Shown here: in pieces, positions 49,601-61,700 of the stretch | Layout of the letters: the number at the start of each line of letters is the position of its first letter | How positions within the stretch are numbered: the first letter of the stretch is position 1 | NCBI RefSeq assembly: GCF_000023025.1 | Contig: NC_012997.1 | Coordinates: 2,477,125 to 2,541,124, forward strand | Length of the DNA stretch: 64,000 nucleotides | DNA from: Teredinibacter turnerae T7901 | GTDB taxonomy: Bacteria > Pseudomonadota > Gammaproteobacteria > Pseudomonadales > Cellvibrionaceae | Direction: 5' to 3' | Made by a program: the position numbers and the translations under genes | Notes under the pieces: generated by a model | Database searches by the model: none | Told to the model about the DNA's origin: nothing | Seen by the model: only the letters and a program-made list of their open reading frames with translations

Positions 49601-52600
49601 CGGGGCTGTCTTCGCGCAGGATCACAATGGCTGAGCGGATACCGGGCTGTGCCAGCAAGGCCTGCTCGATCTCGCCCAGTTCAATGCGGAAGCCGCGCAG
49701 CTTAATCTGGTGGTCGACACGGCCGACAAACACCAGTGCGCCGTCAGCGCGCATGCGCACCAGGTCACCGGTGCGGTACAGCCGCGCGCCCGGGTCGGAG
49801 TTGAACGGATCGCGTACAAAGCGCTCGGCGTTGAGTTCCGGTCGCTGCCAATAGCCGTCGGCAACCCCATCGCCACCCACGTAGAGTTCCCCTTCACTGC
49901 CCTGCGGGACCGGCTGTTGCCACGGGTCCAGGACATGGACACTGGACTGTGCCAGCGGAAAGCCGATGGGATAACTCGCGGTCTCGGCCTCTGTGACCTC
50001 GTAAGCGGTGCTGAAGGTGGTGTTCTCGGTGGGACCGTACACGTGAAGCAGGTGCGCAGGCCGACCATGGTGGAGGATGGTGCGCACCCACTGGTTATCG
50101 ACCGCTTCACCGCCGAAGCGAAGCACCCGCACATGGGCAAAGCTGTCGGGGGCGGCCTGGGCGATCTGGTTAAACAGTGCGGTGGTGACAAACAGGACGC
50201 TGACGTGCTGATCGCGCAGTTGCTGGCGCAGGGTTACCGGGTCAAGCAGGTCGTCTTTGCTAATCCCCACCAGCTGGGCGCCCTGGGTTAAGGCGCCCCA
50301 GACTTCAAAGGTGGCGGCATCGAAGGCGTGGTTGGAGGCCTGGGCGACGATATCGGTCTCAACCACCGGGTAGTCGTTGCGCGCCGCGCTGCCCGGGTGT
50401 ACCAGGCGCACGACGTTGCGATGGGTTACCGCGACGCCTTTGGGTTGGCCGGTGGAGCCGGAGGTGTAAATCACGTAGGCGCGATCGGTGGGCGCAATGG
50501 TCACGGCGGGCGGGTGGTCTGTACTGCGCTGCCACTGGTCCAGCGCCACCGGATTAACTGACGCCAGTGGCGGCAGGTGTGATTGGGTCAACACGCAGTG
50601 CACACCGGCGTCTTGCACCATGTACGCGAGACGGTCGGCGGGGTATGTGGTATCCAGCGGCACATAGGCACCACCGGCTTTAAGGATACCCAGCATGCCG
50701 ACCAGCATGTCCAGCGAACGCTCCACATACAGCCCCACGTGATCACCGGGGCGCACGCCATGATCCACCAGGTGATGGGCGACACCATTGGCGCGCTGAT
50801 CAAGGGCGGCGTAGGTCAGACTGGCGTCGCCGTAGCGGGCGGCGATGCGCTGCGGGTGCTGGGCGGCGCGGGCGGCAACCAGTGCGGTCAGATCGGTATC
50901 GCGGGGATAGTCGCTGTGGGTGGCGTTGTGCTGTTGCAGCCACTGGTGTTCGCTGTCGGTCAGTAGCGGCAGGTCGCTGAGCCGGCTGTTGGGGTTGGCG
51001 GCCAAGCCTTGCAACAAGGTGCCATAGCGGGCGGCCATCGCCTCAACCGTGGCGGCGTGCCAGAGATCGCAGTTGTACTCGAGGGTGACGGTGAGCGCCT
51101 CATCGTCATGTTCTTCTACCGCAATGATCAGGTCGAACTTGGCGGTAATGGCATCGCTGGCCAGGGGGCTCAGGGTTAAGCCTGGCAGGCTGCGGCCGCT
51201 TGCGGTGTTGGTGTTCATGCTGAACATGATCTGGAACAGCGGTGCGTACTGCGGGGTGCGCTCGGGCTTGAGGTCGTCGACCAGCAGTTCGAACGGAATA
51301 TCCTGATGGGCCTGGGCGTCGAGGTTGACGTTGCGGACCTGGGCCAGGTAGTCGCTAAAGCGGCTGTCGCTGTCAGGCACCTGGGTGCGCAGCACCAGCG
51401 AGTTAACAAAGAAGCCCACCAGCGGTTGCAGCTGGGCGTCGAGGCGGTTGGCGACCGGGGTGCCCAGCACGATGTCACGGCTGTGACTGTGGCGGCTCAA
51501 CCACAAGGTGGCGGCGGCGTGCAGGACCATAAACACGGTGGCGTTGTGCGCTTGCGCCAGCTGTTTAAGGGCGGCGGTGGTGGCCGGTGCAACGGTGACA
51601 TTGGCGTGGCCACCGGTGTGTCCCGGTTCAGCCGGGCGCGGGCGGTCCAGCGGCAGGCTGTGCACCGGCGGCAGGTCGGCGAGGGTCGTGCGCCAGAAGT
51701 CCAGCTGCTGGTCACGCAGTTCACCTTGCAGGTACTGGCGCTGCCAGTGGGCGAAGTCGGCGTATTGAATGGTCAAGGGTGGCAGTGGATCAGGCTCGCC
51801 AGCCTGAACCGCCTGATACTGGGTGATGAACTCATCGACCAGTACGCCCATGGACCAGCCATCGGACACAATGTGGTGCATGGTAAACAGCAGTACGCCA
51901 TCGTCCACGCCCAAATCGAGAAAATGCGCGCGCAATAACACGTCGCGCTCCAGGTCAAACGCGGTCAATGCATCGGCATCCACCGCGGCCTGTACCGCTG
52001 CGGTTTGTTCGGCTGCAGGCCGTTCGCGCAAATCGGTGCGACGAAGCGTGAACTCAACCTGTTCCCGGATCACCTGCTCGGCGCCCTCCCCGCTCTCGCG
52101 AAACACCGTGCGCAGCGGCTCGTGACGCGCAACGATCCGCTGCAGCGCCTGCTCCGCCGACACCACATCAAACGCACCCGATAACCGCAGTGCCGACGGA
52201 ATATTGTAGTGCGCACTACCTCCCGACAACCGGTCTACAAACCATAAACGCTGCTGCGCGTAGGAGAGCGGGAAACATACCTCAGCTTGGCGCTGATCTT
52301 CATTGCACGTAAAGCTGCGGGGTTGTGCAACTAAAGGCAGCTTGTGGATGCTGTTGTTTTCACTCCGAGCAATACAGTCAGCCAATTGTGACAAAGTGCT
52401 GTTCTCAAACACATCGCGAATTGAAATGTCCGCGCTCATACGTTTGGCGATGAGCGTAATCAAGCGAATGGTTAACAGTGAATGCCCGCCCAGTGAGAAA
52501 AAATTTCCATTGCGACTAATGGAATCTACGGGAAGCTGAAATAATTCCGCCCAGATTCCCGCCACCTGTTTTTCCAAAATAGAGCTCGGCGCAACAAATT

Positions 52601-55600
52601 CAGCACTTGCCACTGCGCGTTCGGGTACCGGCAATGCCTTTTTATTAATCTTTCCATTCGCCGTAAGTGGCATTGTTTCTAGAATCACAAATACCGACGG
52701 CACCATATAATCGGGCAGTACTTGCTTGATATGTTTTTGTAGCTTGTCTTCGGGGTAAGGGATAGTTTCAGTCAACGTGACGTAGGCTGCAATATAGGGC
52801 CCCGAAGATGTATCTGTACACACAATAACGGCCGCCGACTTTACTGCGTAGAATTGGAGAAGTTGCTGCTTAATTTCCTCCAACTCAATACGAAATCCGC
52901 GGATTTTGACCTGATCGTCTGCGCGCCCTAAATATTCCAGCTCATTGGTATCCAGCCAACGCACCAAATCACCGGTTTTGTATAGGCGTGAATCGCCAGT
53001 AAATGGTGTAGTAATAAAACGCTCATCCGTAAGGTCAGTACGATTGCGGTAACCTCGAGCGACACCTTCTCCAGCAAGATAGAGCTCGCCAACAACACCT
53101 TTAGGTACTGGCTCCAAGTACGCATCCAGAATATACGCTTGAGAAAAATATATAGGCCGCCCAATAGTGACTTTGCTGGTAGGTTCTCTGTATTCGGCAA
53201 TGGTTGAATAGGTCGTATCTTCCGATGGCCCGTAAAGATTCAACACCCGCTCACATTGAGAACCCGTGAGTAATGCGTTGACTGTTGCTTCCGGCAGTGG
53301 CTCACCGGCCAGATTTATTGTAATTGCCGAGCTTGGGATACAATCCGCGTCGATTAAAGCCGCGATACCGGACGGCACCGTATTTATCAGTGTAGGGAAA
53401 TACGGCTGATCGATCAGCGCGAGGATATTTTCAACGAGTAAAACAGTCGCGCCGGACACCAGAGGCAGAAAAATCTCAAACACTGACAAATCGAAATTAA
53501 TAGAGGTGCTTGCGAGGGTTAACGATAACTCCTCGACCGAAAAGACCGTTTGCGCCCAGCGCAACATAGCACAGGTATTGCGATGCTCAATTTCAACACC
53601 TTTGGGTAAACCGGTTGAGCCGGAGGTATATATAATATACGCCAGATTACTTGCTGTAACTGGAAGGTTCGGGTTTGTCACCGCATAACATTGCAGCGGC
53701 TCCCAGATGTTATCGACCTGAATAATTTGGAGCGAGGAATCGCTCGTATCGAGCGGTACGTTTGAAGTGCTGAGTATGATTTGTAAACCACTGCTCGTAA
53801 TAATGTTTTTCAGTCGTTGTGTTGGATATGCCGGGTCCATTGGCACATAAGCGCCACCAGCTTTTAATACTGCCAACAATGCGACGACCAAATCCATACT
53901 GCGAGGCATCGACACCCCGACCGGTGTTTCCCGTTGCACGCCCTGCTCCAGCAGATAGTGAGCTAGGCGGTTTGCGCGCTGGTTCAGTTCTCTATACGTG
54001 AGAGACTCATCGCCGCAATGGATAGCAACACCTTCTGAGGACATCTCAGCTTGACGTTCAAACAGCTGATGAATACAGGTGTTACTAAATTCACTGGTTC
54101 CGCTTAGGTCTTCCAGTGAGACCTGGTCCTCTGCAATTTCGCTAAGTTCATCTAACTCGATGCCAGTCATCAATGGCAGTTGCATTATCGTTTGGGTTGA
54201 GTTTTCCATTACCCCTTGCAACAGCGTTTGGTAGTGGGCAGCCAAACGATGAATGGAAGCCGGCGTAAATAAATCCGTACTGTAAATGAAATGGAAGTCC
54301 AACTCTTCGCCGTGTGTTTGAACGTCTAGCGTTATCTCAAAATTGGCTGAAGTAACGTCGGTTGCCAAGGACTTCAGATTCCAGCGCTCGTTACTTTGGC
54401 CGGTTTCCGCCACAGTATTCATGCTAAACAGGATCTGAAAAACCGGATCGTGACTGGTGCTTCTCGGCGGGTTAAGAACATCAACCAAATAATCAAAAGG
54501 CACATCCTGGTTGGCTTGGGCAGCAACATGGACCGCTTTAATATGTTGCAGAAAATTCTCAGCCTGGAGATTGTCGTCACACAGGGTTCGCAACACCAGG
54601 GTGTTGGCAAAAAAGCCGACAAGATGTTCACTGGCTTCGTCTACCCGATTCGCGATTGGCGTACCCATAACCACATCGCCATCTTGACTGTGGCGCGCAA
54701 TCAGCAGTGCAAAAACACCCTGCAACAGCATAAATGGCGTAATACCCTGTTCAGCAGCAAAGGCTTTTAATTCACTCAGACCAAATGCACAACGACTGAT
54801 GTACTGCGCCCCTTGCTTGCTCTGGACGGGTAAGCGAGGAAAATCTAACGGTAAACTGTGGACCTGCGGAAGGTCGGCAAGTTGAATTTTCCAGTAAGCC
54901 AGCTGATTACTGAACAGGTCGCTCTGGAGAAACTTTTTTTGCCAGTGAGCATAATCTGCATACTGAATATTCAGCTCCGGTAAAATGTAGTTGGCCACCG
55001 AATGCTGACTTGAATCTTTGTTGTCCTGGCTGCAAGCGTCCCAAGAGGTCTTTCTGTCGGCAATTGCCTCATAAAGCTGCGAGAATTCGCTCATTAGCAA
55101 ATTTAATGACCAACCATCGGCCGCGATGTGGTGGAGAGTAAACTGTAAAACCCCGTGACTTTCGCTTTGACGAAAGAAGCAGGCGCGCAGCATGAGGTCA
55201 TTTGCCAGATCGAACGGCCTGTTGGCGAAGCTTGTAATCTCTGTGTTAACTGTTAATGTGAATTCCCTATCGGATAGATCATCGAGGAGAACACGTTCCA
55301 GATTAAAACTGGGGTAGTCCTGAACCTGCTGCCAGATTGTTTCACCGTCGTGCTCATAGACTGAGCGCAAGACCTCATGGCGATTGATCAGGTTTTGTAA
55401 ACTTGCCTCTGCAATAGCCTCATCAAAATCACCTGTTACCGAAAACGCTCCAGACAAGTGATAACCTTGACTACCCCCATCCATCGCATCGATAAACCAT
55501 AAGCGCTGCTGAGAAAAAGACGCCGGTAGACGTTGACCATCTCTGGGTACCGGGCTGATCCGATATAGTTCAGATGTATCGGATTTCTCAGATGCCAGCG

Positions 55601-55754
55601 TTAAATAGTCGATAATCGCTGGCTTGTGCGCCAGGATCTCCTGCTTTATTGATTCAGGAAATTCATCCACCGATAATTTGAAACGCAGCCCGCGATCTTC
55701 GACGAAAAGAAATACGCCCGCTTCTGCAGCGCGTTTTATTAAGGCTTCAACCAT
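43677..55754 (-). CDS. NRPS, three modules plus thioesterase (C-A-T-C-A-T-E-C-A-T-TE)
   Basis: 4025-residue terminal synthetase. Order: TubC-like docking domain (1-55); module 1 C (about 70-510, HHIAADG), A, T (LGGHSLL); module 2 C (from about 1158, HHIVSDG), A, T (LGGDSIL), E (HHLIVDG, NYLGQFD); module 3 C of the type that follows E ([18 protein letters not shown]), A, T; thioesterase (about 3740-4025, GWSAGG, terminal EHH). Hand-read codes: module 1 D-L-F-N-N-A-L-T-Y-K, identical to the known Ala code; module 2 D-A-F-F-R-G-V-T-F-K, aliphatic-like with an odd Arg; module 3 D-S-K-D-L-G-V-V-D-K, one change from a Glu code. Predicted order Ala, X made D by the E domain, Glu, then release. The start shares one base with the previous stop (TAATG). 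Residues about 1161-3312 are the repeat copy. Confidence 0.95.
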   Translation of the reverse strand: MVEALIKRAAEAGVFLFVEDRGLRFKLSVDEFPESIKQEILAHKPAIIDYLTLASEKSDTSELYRISPVPRDGQRLPASFSQQRLWFIDAMDGGSQGYHLSGAFSVTGDFDEAIAEASLQNLINRHEVLRSVYEHDGETIWQQVQDYPSFNLERVLLDDLSDREFTLTVNTEITSFANRPFDLANDLMLRACFFRQSESHGVLQFTLHHIAADGWSLNLLMSEFSQLYEAIADRKTSWDACSQDNKDSSQHSVANYILPELNIQYADYAHWQKKFLQSDLFSNQLAYWKIQLADLPQVHSLPLDFPRLPVQSKQGAQYISRCAFGLSELKAFAAEQGITPFMLLQGVFALLIARHSQDGDVVMGTPIANRVDEASEHLVGFFANTLVLRTLCDDNLQAENFLQHIKAVHVAAQANQDVPFDYLVDVLNPPRSTSHDPVFQILFSMNTVAETGQSNERWNLKSLATDVTSANFEITLDVQTHGEELDFHFIYSTDLFTPASIHRLAAHYQTLLQGVMENSTQTIMQLPLMTGIELDELSEIAEDQVSLEDLSGTSEFSNTCIHQLFERQAEMSSEGVAIHCGDESLTYRELNQRANRLAHYLLEQGVQRETPVGVSMPRSMDLVVALLAVLKAGGAYVPMDPAYPTQRLKNIITSSGLQIILSTSNVPLDTSDSSLQIIQVDNIWEPLQCYAVTNPNLPVTASNLAYIIYTSGSTGLPKGVEIEHRNTCAMLRWAQTVFSVEELSLTLASTSINFDLSVFEIFLPLVSGATVLLVENILALIDQPYFPTLINTVPSGIAALIDADCIPSSAITINLAGEPLPEATVNALLTGSQCERVLNLYGPSEDTTYSTIAEYREPTSKVTIGRPIYFSQAYILDAYLEPVPKGVVGELYLAGEGVARGYRNRTDLTDERFITTPFTGDSRLYKTGDLVRWLDTNELEYLGRADDQVKIRGFRIELEEIKQQLLQFYAVKSAAVIVCTDTSSGPYIAAYVTLTETIPYPEDKLQKHIKQVLPDYMVPSVFVILETMPLTANGKINKKALPVPERAVASAEFVAPSSILEKQVAGIWAELFQLPVDSISRNGNFFSLGGHSLLTIRLITLIAKRMSADISIRDVFENSTLSQLADCIARSENNSIHKLPLVAQPRSFTCNEDQRQAEVCFPLSYAQQRLWFVDRLSGGSAHYNIPSALRLSGAFDVVSAEQALQRIVARHEPLRTVFRESGEGAEQVIREQVEFTLRRTDLRERPAAEQTAAVQAAVDADALTAFDLERDVLLRAHFLDLGVDDGVLLFTMHHIVSDGWSMGVLVDEFITQYQAVQAGEPDPLPPLTIQYADFAHWQRQYLQGELRDQQLDFWRTTLADLPPVHSLPLDRPRPAEPGHTGGHANVTVAPATTAALKQLAQAHNATVFMVLHAAATLWLSRHSHSRDIVLGTPVANRLDAQLQPLVGFFVNSLVLRTQVPDSDSRFSDYLAQVRNVNLDAQAHQDIPFELLVDDLKPERTPQYAPLFQIMFSMNTNTASGRSLPGLTLSPLASDAITAKFDLIIAVEEHDDEALTVTLEYNCDLWHAATVEAMAARYGTLLQGLAANPNSRLSDLPLLTDSEHQWLQQHNATHSDYPRDTDLTALVAARAAQHPQRIAARYGDASLTYAALDQRANGVAHHLVDHGVRPGDHVGLYVERSLDMLVGMLGILKAGGAYVPLDTTYPADRLAYMVQDAGVHCVLTQSHLPPLASVNPVALDQWQRSTDHPPAVTIAPTDRAYVIYTSGSTGQPKGVAVTHRNVVRLVHPGSAARNDYPVVETDIVAQASNHAFDAATFEVWGALTQGAQLVGISKDDLLDPVTLRQQLRDQHVSVLFVTTALFNQIAQAAPDSFAHVRVLRFGGEAVDNQWVRTILHHGRPAHLLHVYGPTENTTFSTAYEVTEAETASYPIGFPLAQSSVHVLDPWQQPVPQGSEGELYVGGDGVADGYWQRPELNAERFVRDPFNSDPGARLYRTGDLVRMRADGALVFVGRVDHQIKLRGFRIELGEIEQALLAQPGIRSAIVILREDSPGQKALCAYVVSDEHPSLDAATADALRTRLRDALQQDLPDYMVPAAIEPLAALPLTANGKIDRNALPVPTLSESAGADYQPPANAIEQQLVNLWAELLGRDPATLSVNANFFELGGDSILSIQLVSRALQQGLQLSVKQLFAHQTIRRLAPCVTQGQGIAIPQGPVTGAMPLLPIQRRFLQEAGDRQHFNQAVLLRVPADLDSAALQAVVHHWYQRHDALRLRFVQDANHHWSAEHQPLDDAMLAASWEQVDYRDADSVSRNAQTQQRAMNIHTGPLFKAIHYRPDDGAPDGYRLLLVAHHLIVDGVSWRILLDDAQQWLGQASRGQPLRPAAKTSAYQQWGEWLQDYVHSDAFQSQKAYWHQQISRLASADAQRLHAEQPRCQHGDAGHITLDWSAEHTRALLSQAGRAYRTQVNELLLSGLLLGLSRWSGCTQVLIDLEGHGRESRDERIDLTQTVGWFTSVYPLALSLPDGDNDDLGRLIQQVKQQYRAVPDHGIGYGLLRYLADDPVLADGPQAPVVFNYLGQFDQVVNDDGPFAGAPESRGDDVSPERAMSHALNFNGLVADGCLSFDLSYDPQQYSAETMAALADAVQHSVTALIQHCLDPESGAVSAADFPLVAMDDAVVRDWPHQLNCRPRDVEDLYPATPMQSGLLFHSLLVRSAYVTQLRLTFEGDLDTQAFRQAWHTLQQRHAIFRTAFVGEDHGQLHQAVLANAPVPWHSDNLRHLSAEAQNAHIEAYRDAEYEAGFNLHAAPLMAVALFQTLSAAGEPQTQLLWSHHHALSDGWCLGLIFSELQSAYRAALHGQAPALPPVTPYREYIAWWQRQDMAAARTYWQQVLADIDGPTPLPGGRVSVDDLAAPAVQHHLQLSAAASDRLSALARSTQTTVNTLLQAAWSYLLARYSGDDTVVFGTTVSGRPADLPGVESMVGLFINTLPVVVTVPNDSPIETWLQTLHQQQHARNTYSYIPLADLQRERGISPLFDSLLVFENYPVDRLREQRDEVDPAALRVVGSASVEATNYPLSITASLSDCLHVKLTYQPAQLSQAQVERLGQQLLRVLQQLDSATHVGELSLLSAAETQQALTALQGPRVAYPDTCLHTQFEAQVTRTPDAIAVVADDGELSYAQLNAQANQVARALRARGVSTQTLVGLCATRSCAMLVGLIGILKAGAAYVPIDPNYPPARQTHLLEDSGVNWVVTAGVSELASTEHQCQTLALDSDHIQAELLTLDNDNLNLSDINPRALAYVIYTSGSTGKPKGVMVEHRSIVNLACWMNALANEQFGHHAQNWALNAPVAFDSSLKVITQLGFGRTLYLINADIRLDPDALITYLTDNAIDVVDMTPSLTEIVLTCAETRARRLPHILIGGEAITQRLWQQLVKIGSQIDRNFINVYGPTEATVDTTYAVINESQTSTIGLPIDNMVVHLLDSSRRSVPVGCAGEMYIEGTGLARGYLNRAMNTEESFVTVSIAGHDRRLYKTGDKARLTEKGTLEFIGRTDNQLKIRGFRVELDEINQHVSDHPSVVTSFSCAQHGKNTGTQIVTYVTLASGPEDDATQVAQIRQALLSLLPDFMVPAFIVPLDKLPLNENGKIDRSRLPIPAETMGDGDVVRPTNKLESQLLSIWSELLELDENSISVTQNIFSLGAHSLLMLKVLAKMKQQGIDASLKQLYEKPSIRDFARTLKQPGTQNHGRCIIRLNQCTQGSPLFIFHPYGGRCDGYLGLAKALEKVCPVYGVQAPFNDSQVVRFEQFSELAEFYIHEMRAYQPSGPYNIAGWSAGGNIAAMVANRLVRHKDEVQRLFIIDALLQRTNKAEQTDEQHLMDVLQIELQDEESPETSFVLPSDIQSAINGKPMTEQITLVADYLANLTGADNPMSAEQISVGLQFGIDFNKVDRSVPEFSIGGKSMLITASKNPSQLKRDIFEDWLNTVHASENQHCEISAEHHLMMRGEAAAEIGGLIKKEMQRNRKWVSA
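45818..52273 (-). repeat. 6,456-bp direct repeat, copy 1 (within the 3-module NRPS)
   Basis: Near-identical to 57115-63570 at a constant offset of 11,297; one mismatch noted (45846 G versus 57143 T) and no indel seen in the lines compared or in the translations. It encodes C-A-T-E-C and the first part of an A domain. Edges: the C-domain core 1 (SYAQQRLW) at 52273 and the A3 core ([10 protein letters not shown]) at 45818. Confidence 0.95.
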
Positions 55755-58700
55755 TACAGAGATCCTTCACTTTTTATTTCTACTGCGGCTTCCCGCTGCT
55801 TTAAATAGTGTTGTAACTGAATGCTGTCTATTTGTTTGGCGGTATGTTCCAGAACGGCTGATTCAAACAGTGCACTAATTTCAATTTCAATCGCGAACTC
55901 GCGACGTATTTCGGAGGCCAGTTGCACCACCAGCAATGAGTGACCGCCGAGACGAAGAAAATGAGAGTTTGCCCCAATGGCTTCCGTAGGGATGCTCAAT
56001 ACCTTTGCCCAAATACCGGCAAGCTTGCGTTGCGTATCAGTAGTTAAGGGTGTTAACTCCTGGAGATGGCTAAGAGTGTCAATCGCCGGCAGTGCTTTCT
56101 TATCAACCTTTCCATTGGGTGAGAGCGGTATCGCATCGAGCAGCATTAGTCGACTGGGGACCATGTATTCCGGCAATCGCGTTCCCAGCTCGCCTAACAA
56201 CTGGGTGATAAGCGTTTCTTTTTGCTCTGCGTTCTGATTCAGATTTTCCGGTACCACATATGCCACAAGTGAACCATTTTGGGCCAGAACCACAGCGCGT
56301 TTTACTGCCGTAAGCATTCCGAGATGACGCTCAATTTCGGACAGCGAAATTCTGTAGCCGCGAATTTTTACTTGGTCGTCGTCACGACCAATAAAATAAA
56401 TACCGCCTGATTCATTCCAATAGGCTCTATCACCTGTTTTATAAATTTTTTCTTCCGCATCTGAACGGAGAGAATGAGGGTGAGGAATAAATTTTTCTTT
56501 GGTCAGGGACGTATTGCCAAAATAACCGGCTCCGACGCACTCACCACCGATATACAAATCACCAGCAACACCTTGCGGGCATGGCTTGAGTGATTCGTCC
56601 AATACGAATAGATGTATATTGGCAAGCGCATTCCCAACTGGCGGATTCCAGGCGTTTTCACTTAACAATGCATCGTCACGATCAAACTCATATGCCGCCA
56701 CCACATCTGTGCACTCGGTGGGACCATAAGAATTCCAAAGCCGACAATCGCTCGTTAAAAACCAGTCGCGCACTCTGGCCCAGGCAATAGGTTCACCGCC
56801 GAGATAAACCGCTTTCAGGCCCGCAATTTCGGTTTCCGCATTGCATTGCTCGAGTAATGGATAAAAGGCGCTCGGGGCACAATTGATATAGTCGATACGG
56901 TGTTTGGCAATTGTGTTGTTAATGACTTTCGGATCGAAGAATGACGCTTCGTGAAGCACCAGAGTGCCGCCTTTAAACAGCGGCGTCCAAAGGTTTTTTT
57001 GGGTTAAGTCGAAAGACAAAGAACTGAATACAAGCACATGCCCGCGCGAGATTTCGCCAAGGCTCGTTGCATACCATGCACAGAGATTGCTGAAACTGTA
57101 CTGGTACACCTGCGCACCCTTAGGCTTTCCGGTAGATCCGGATGTGTAGATGACATAGGCGAGCGCGCGGGGGTTGATGTCGCTGAGGTTGAGGTTGTCG
57201 TTATCCAGGGTAAGGAGTTCGGCCTGGATGTGGTCGCTGTCGAGGGCGAGGGTTTGGCACTGGTGCTCGGTGCTGGCGAGTTCGCTGACCCCGGCGGTGA
57301 CCACCCAGTTGACGCCGCTGTCTTCCAACAGGTGCGTCTGCCGCGCAGGCGGGTAGTTCGGGTCGATAGGCACATAGGCAGCGCCGGCTTTGAGGATGCC
57401 GATCAGGCCGACCAGCATGGCGCAAGACCGCGTGGCGCACAGGCCAACCAGGGTCTGGGTGCTAACCCCCCTCGCCCGCAACGCCCGCGCCACCTGGTTT
57501 GCTTGCGCGTTTAGCTGGGCATAGCTGAGTTCGCCGTCGTCGGCGACAACCGCTATTGCATCCGGTGTCCGTGTGACCTGGGCTTCGAACTGGGTGTGCA
57601 GGCAGGTATCGGGGTACGCCACCCTCGGCCCTTGCAGCGCGGTGAGCGCCTGCTGGGTCTCCGCCGCACTGAGCAGACTCAGCTCGCCGACGTGCGTGGC
57701 GCTGTCCAGTTGTTGCAGCACCCGCAACAGCTGCTGCCCCAGGCGTTCCACCTGGGCCTGGGACAACTGGGCCGGCTGATAGGTCAGTTTCACATGCAGG
57801 CAGTCCGACAGGCTGGCGGTGATCGATAAGGGGTAGTTGGTGGCTTCCACGCTGGCGCTACCGACCACCCGCAACGCCGCCGGATCGACCTCATCACGTT
57901 GCTCGCGCAAGCGATCCACCGGGTAGTTTTCAAACACCAGCAGGCTGTCAAACAGCGGGCTGATGCCCCGCTCCCGCTGAAGATCCGCCAGCGGGATGTA
58001 GCTGTAGGTGTTGCGCGCATGTTGTTGCTGATGGAGTGTCTGCAGCCAGGTCTCGATGGGGCTGTCGTTGGGGACGGTCACCACCACGGGCAAGGTATTG
58101 ATAAACAGGCCAACCATACTTTCCACACCGGGCAGGTCGGCGGGCCGTCCGGAGACCGTGGTGCCGAACACGACGGTATCGTCACCGCTGTAGCGTGCCA
58201 GGAGGTAAGACCAGGCCGCCTGTAACAGGGTGTTGACGGTGGTTTGTGTGGATCGCGCCAGGGCGCTGAGGCGGTCGCTGGCGGCGGCGCTGAGCTGCAG
58301 GTGATGCTGGACGGCCGGTGCGGCGAGGTCGTCGACGCTCACCCGTCCACCGGGTAAGGGGGTCGGGCCGTCGATATCGGCCAGCACCTGCTGCCAGTAG
58401 GTGCGCGCGGCGGCCATGTCCTGGCGCTGCCACCAAGCAATGTACTCGCGGTACGGGGTGACCGGGGGCAGCGCGGGGGCCTGCCCGTGTAATGCGGCGC
58501 GGTAAGCGCTTTGCAGTTCGCTGAAGATCAGCCCCAGGCACCAGCCATCACTGAGGGCGTGATGGTGACTCCACAGCAGCTGCGTTTGCGGTTCGCCCGC
58601 CGCGCTCAGGGTCTGGAACAGCGCAACGGCCATCAGTGGTGCCGCATGCAGATTAAACCCCGCCTCGTATTCGGCGTCGCGATACGCTTCGATATGGGCA

Positions 58701-61700
58701 TTTTGCGCCTCGGCCGATAAGTGGCGCAGGTTATCGCTATGCCAGGGAACCGGCGCATTGGCGAGTACCGCCTGGTGCAACTGGCCGTGATCTTCGCCCA
58801 CAAAGGCGGTGCGGAAGATGGCGTGGCGTTGCTGCAAGGTGTGCCAGGCCTGGCGGAAGGCCTGGGTGTCGAGATCCCCCTCGAAGGTCAGCCGCAATTG
58901 GGTGACGTAGGCGCTGCGTACCAACAGGCTGTGGAACAGTAAGCCGGATTGCATCGGGGTGGCGGGATAGAGGTCTTCCACATCCCTTGGCCGGCAGTTG
59001 AGCTGGTGTGGCCAGTCCCGCACCACGGCATCGTCCATAGCCACCAACGGGAAGTCCGCGGCACTGACGGCACCGCTTTCCGGGTCCAGGCAGTGTTGGA
59101 TCAACGCCGTCACACTGTGTTGCACCGCGTCCGCCAGCGCCGCCATGGTCTCGGCACTGTATTGCTGGGGGTCATAACTCAAGTCAAACGACAGGCAGCC
59201 GTCGGCGACCAGGCCGTTGAAGTTCAACGCATGGCTCATGGCGCGCTCAGGACTGACGTCATCGCCACGGGATTCCGGTGCCCCCGCGAACGGGCCATCG
59301 TCGTTGACGACCTGGTCGAACTGGCCGAGGTAATTGAACACCACCGGGGCCTGGGGCCCATCGGCCAGCACCGGGTCATCGGCCAGATAGCGCAGCAGGC
59401 CATAGCCGATACCGTGATCGGGCACCGCGCGGTACTGCTGTTTTACCTGCTGGATTAACCGGCCCAGGTCGTCGTTGTCGCCGTCCGGCAGACTCAACGC
59501 CAGGGGGTAAACGCTGGTAAACCAGCCCACGGTTTGCGTGAGGTCGATGCGTTCGTCGCGGCTCTCACGGCCGTGCCCTTCCAGGTCGATAAGGACCTGA
59601 GTACAACCGGACCAGCGGCTAAGCCCCAGCAGCAGCCCGGACAGCAGCAGCTCATTGACCTGGGTGCGGTAGGCGCGCCCGGCCTGGGACAGCAGCGCGC
59701 GGGTGTGTTCGGCGCTCCAGTCGAGGGTGATGTGCCCGGCGTCGCCGTGCTGGCAGCGCGGTTGTTCGGCGTGCAGTCGCTGTGCGTCGGCACTGGCCAG
59801 GCGTGATATCTGCTGATGCCAGTAGGCCTTTTGCGACTGGAAGGCGTCACTGTGAACGTAATCCTGCAACCACTCGCCCCACTGCTGGTAGGCACTGGTC
59901 TTGGCGGCAGGCCGTAGCGGTTGGCCCCGGCTGGCCTGACCCAGCCACTGTTGTGCGTCGTCCAGCAAGATACGCCAGGACACCCCGTCGACAATCAGGT
60001 GGTGTGCTACCAGCAACAGCCGGTAACCGTCTGGGGCACCGTCGTCTGGCCGGTAGTGGATCGCTTTAAACAGCGGGCCGGTGTGGATGTTCATGGCGCG
60101 CTGCTGGGTCTGGGCGTTGCGACTTACACTGTCGGCATCGCGGTAGTCTACCTGTTCCCAGCTGGCGGCCAGCATAGCGTCGTCCAACGGCTGGTGCTCG
60201 GCGCTCCAGTGGTGGTTGGCATCCTGCACAAAGCGCAGGCGCAAGGCATCGTGGCGTTGATACCAGTGGTGCACCACCGCTTGCAGTGCGGCGCTGTCCA
60301 GGTCGGCAGGAACACGTAACAGGACGGCCTGATTAAAATGCTGGCGGTCGCCCGCTTCTTGTAAAAACCGGCGCTGGATCGGCAGCAGTGGCATGGCGCC
60401 GGTGACCGGCCCCTGCGGGATAGCGATACCCTGCCCTTGCGTCACGCACGGCGCGAGGCGGCGGATGGTCTGGTGGGCAAAAAGCTGTTTCACACTCAGC
60501 TGCAAGCCCTGTTGCAATGCCCGCGAGACCAGTTGGATCGACAGTATCGAGTCGCCGCCCAGTTCGAAGAAGTTGGCGTTGACACTCAAGGTGGCGGGAT
60601 CGCGACCCAGCAGCTCCGCCCAGAGGTTGACCAGTTGCTGTTCGATGGCGTTGGCCGGGGGCTGGTAGTCGGCCCCGGCGGACTCGCTCAGGGTGGGTAC
60701 CGGTAAGGCGTTGCGGTCGATCTTGCCGTTGGCGGTGAGCGGCAAGGCGGCCAGGGGTTCAATGGCGGCGGGCACCATGTAGTCCGGCAGGTCCTGTTGT
60801 AAGGCGTCGCGCAGGCGGGTGCGCAGGGCATCGGCGGTCGCGGCATCCAGACTGGGATGCTCATCACTGACGACATAGGCACAGAGGGCTTTTTGCCCGG
60901 GGCTGTCTTCGCGCAGGATCACAATGGCTGAGCGGATACCGGGCTGTGCCAGCAAGGCCTGCTCGATCTCGCCCAGTTCAATGCGGAAGCCGCGCAGCTT
61001 AATCTGGTGGTCGACACGGCCGACAAACACCAGTGCGCCGTCAGCGCGCATGCGCACCAGGTCACCGGTGCGGTACAGCCGCGCGCCCGGGTCGGAGTTG
61101 AACGGATCGCGTACAAAGCGCTCGGCGTTGAGTTCCGGTCGCTGCCAATAGCCGTCGGCAACCCCATCGCCACCCACGTAGAGTTCCCCTTCACTGCCCT
61201 GCGGGACCGGCTGTTGCCACGGGTCCAGGACATGGACACTGGACTGTGCCAGCGGAAAGCCGATGGGATAACTCGCGGTCTCGGCCTCTGTGACCTCGTA
61301 AGCGGTGCTGAAGGTGGTGTTCTCGGTGGGACCGTACACGTGAAGCAGGTGCGCAGGCCGACCATGGTGGAGGATGGTGCGCACCCACTGGTTATCGACC
61401 GCTTCACCGCCGAAGCGAAGCACCCGCACATGGGCAAAGCTGTCGGGGGCGGCCTGGGCGATCTGGTTAAACAGTGCGGTGGTGACAAACAGGACGCTGA
61501 CGTGCTGATCGCGCAGTTGCTGGCGCAGGGTTACCGGGTCAAGCAGGTCGTCTTTGCTAATCCCCACCAGCTGGGCGCCCTGGGTTAAGGCGCCCCAGAC
61601 TTCAAAGGTGGCGGCATCGAAGGCGTGGTTGGAGGCCTGGGCGACGATATCGGTCTCAACCACCGGGTAGTCGTTGCGCGCCGCGCTGCCCGGGTGTACC

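Noticed and set aside
45735-52125. Many plus-strand open frames of 60-210 codons opposite the NRPS genes
   Set aside because: They arise from high GC content and codon bias of the opposite strand and recur at the same offset in both repeat copies.
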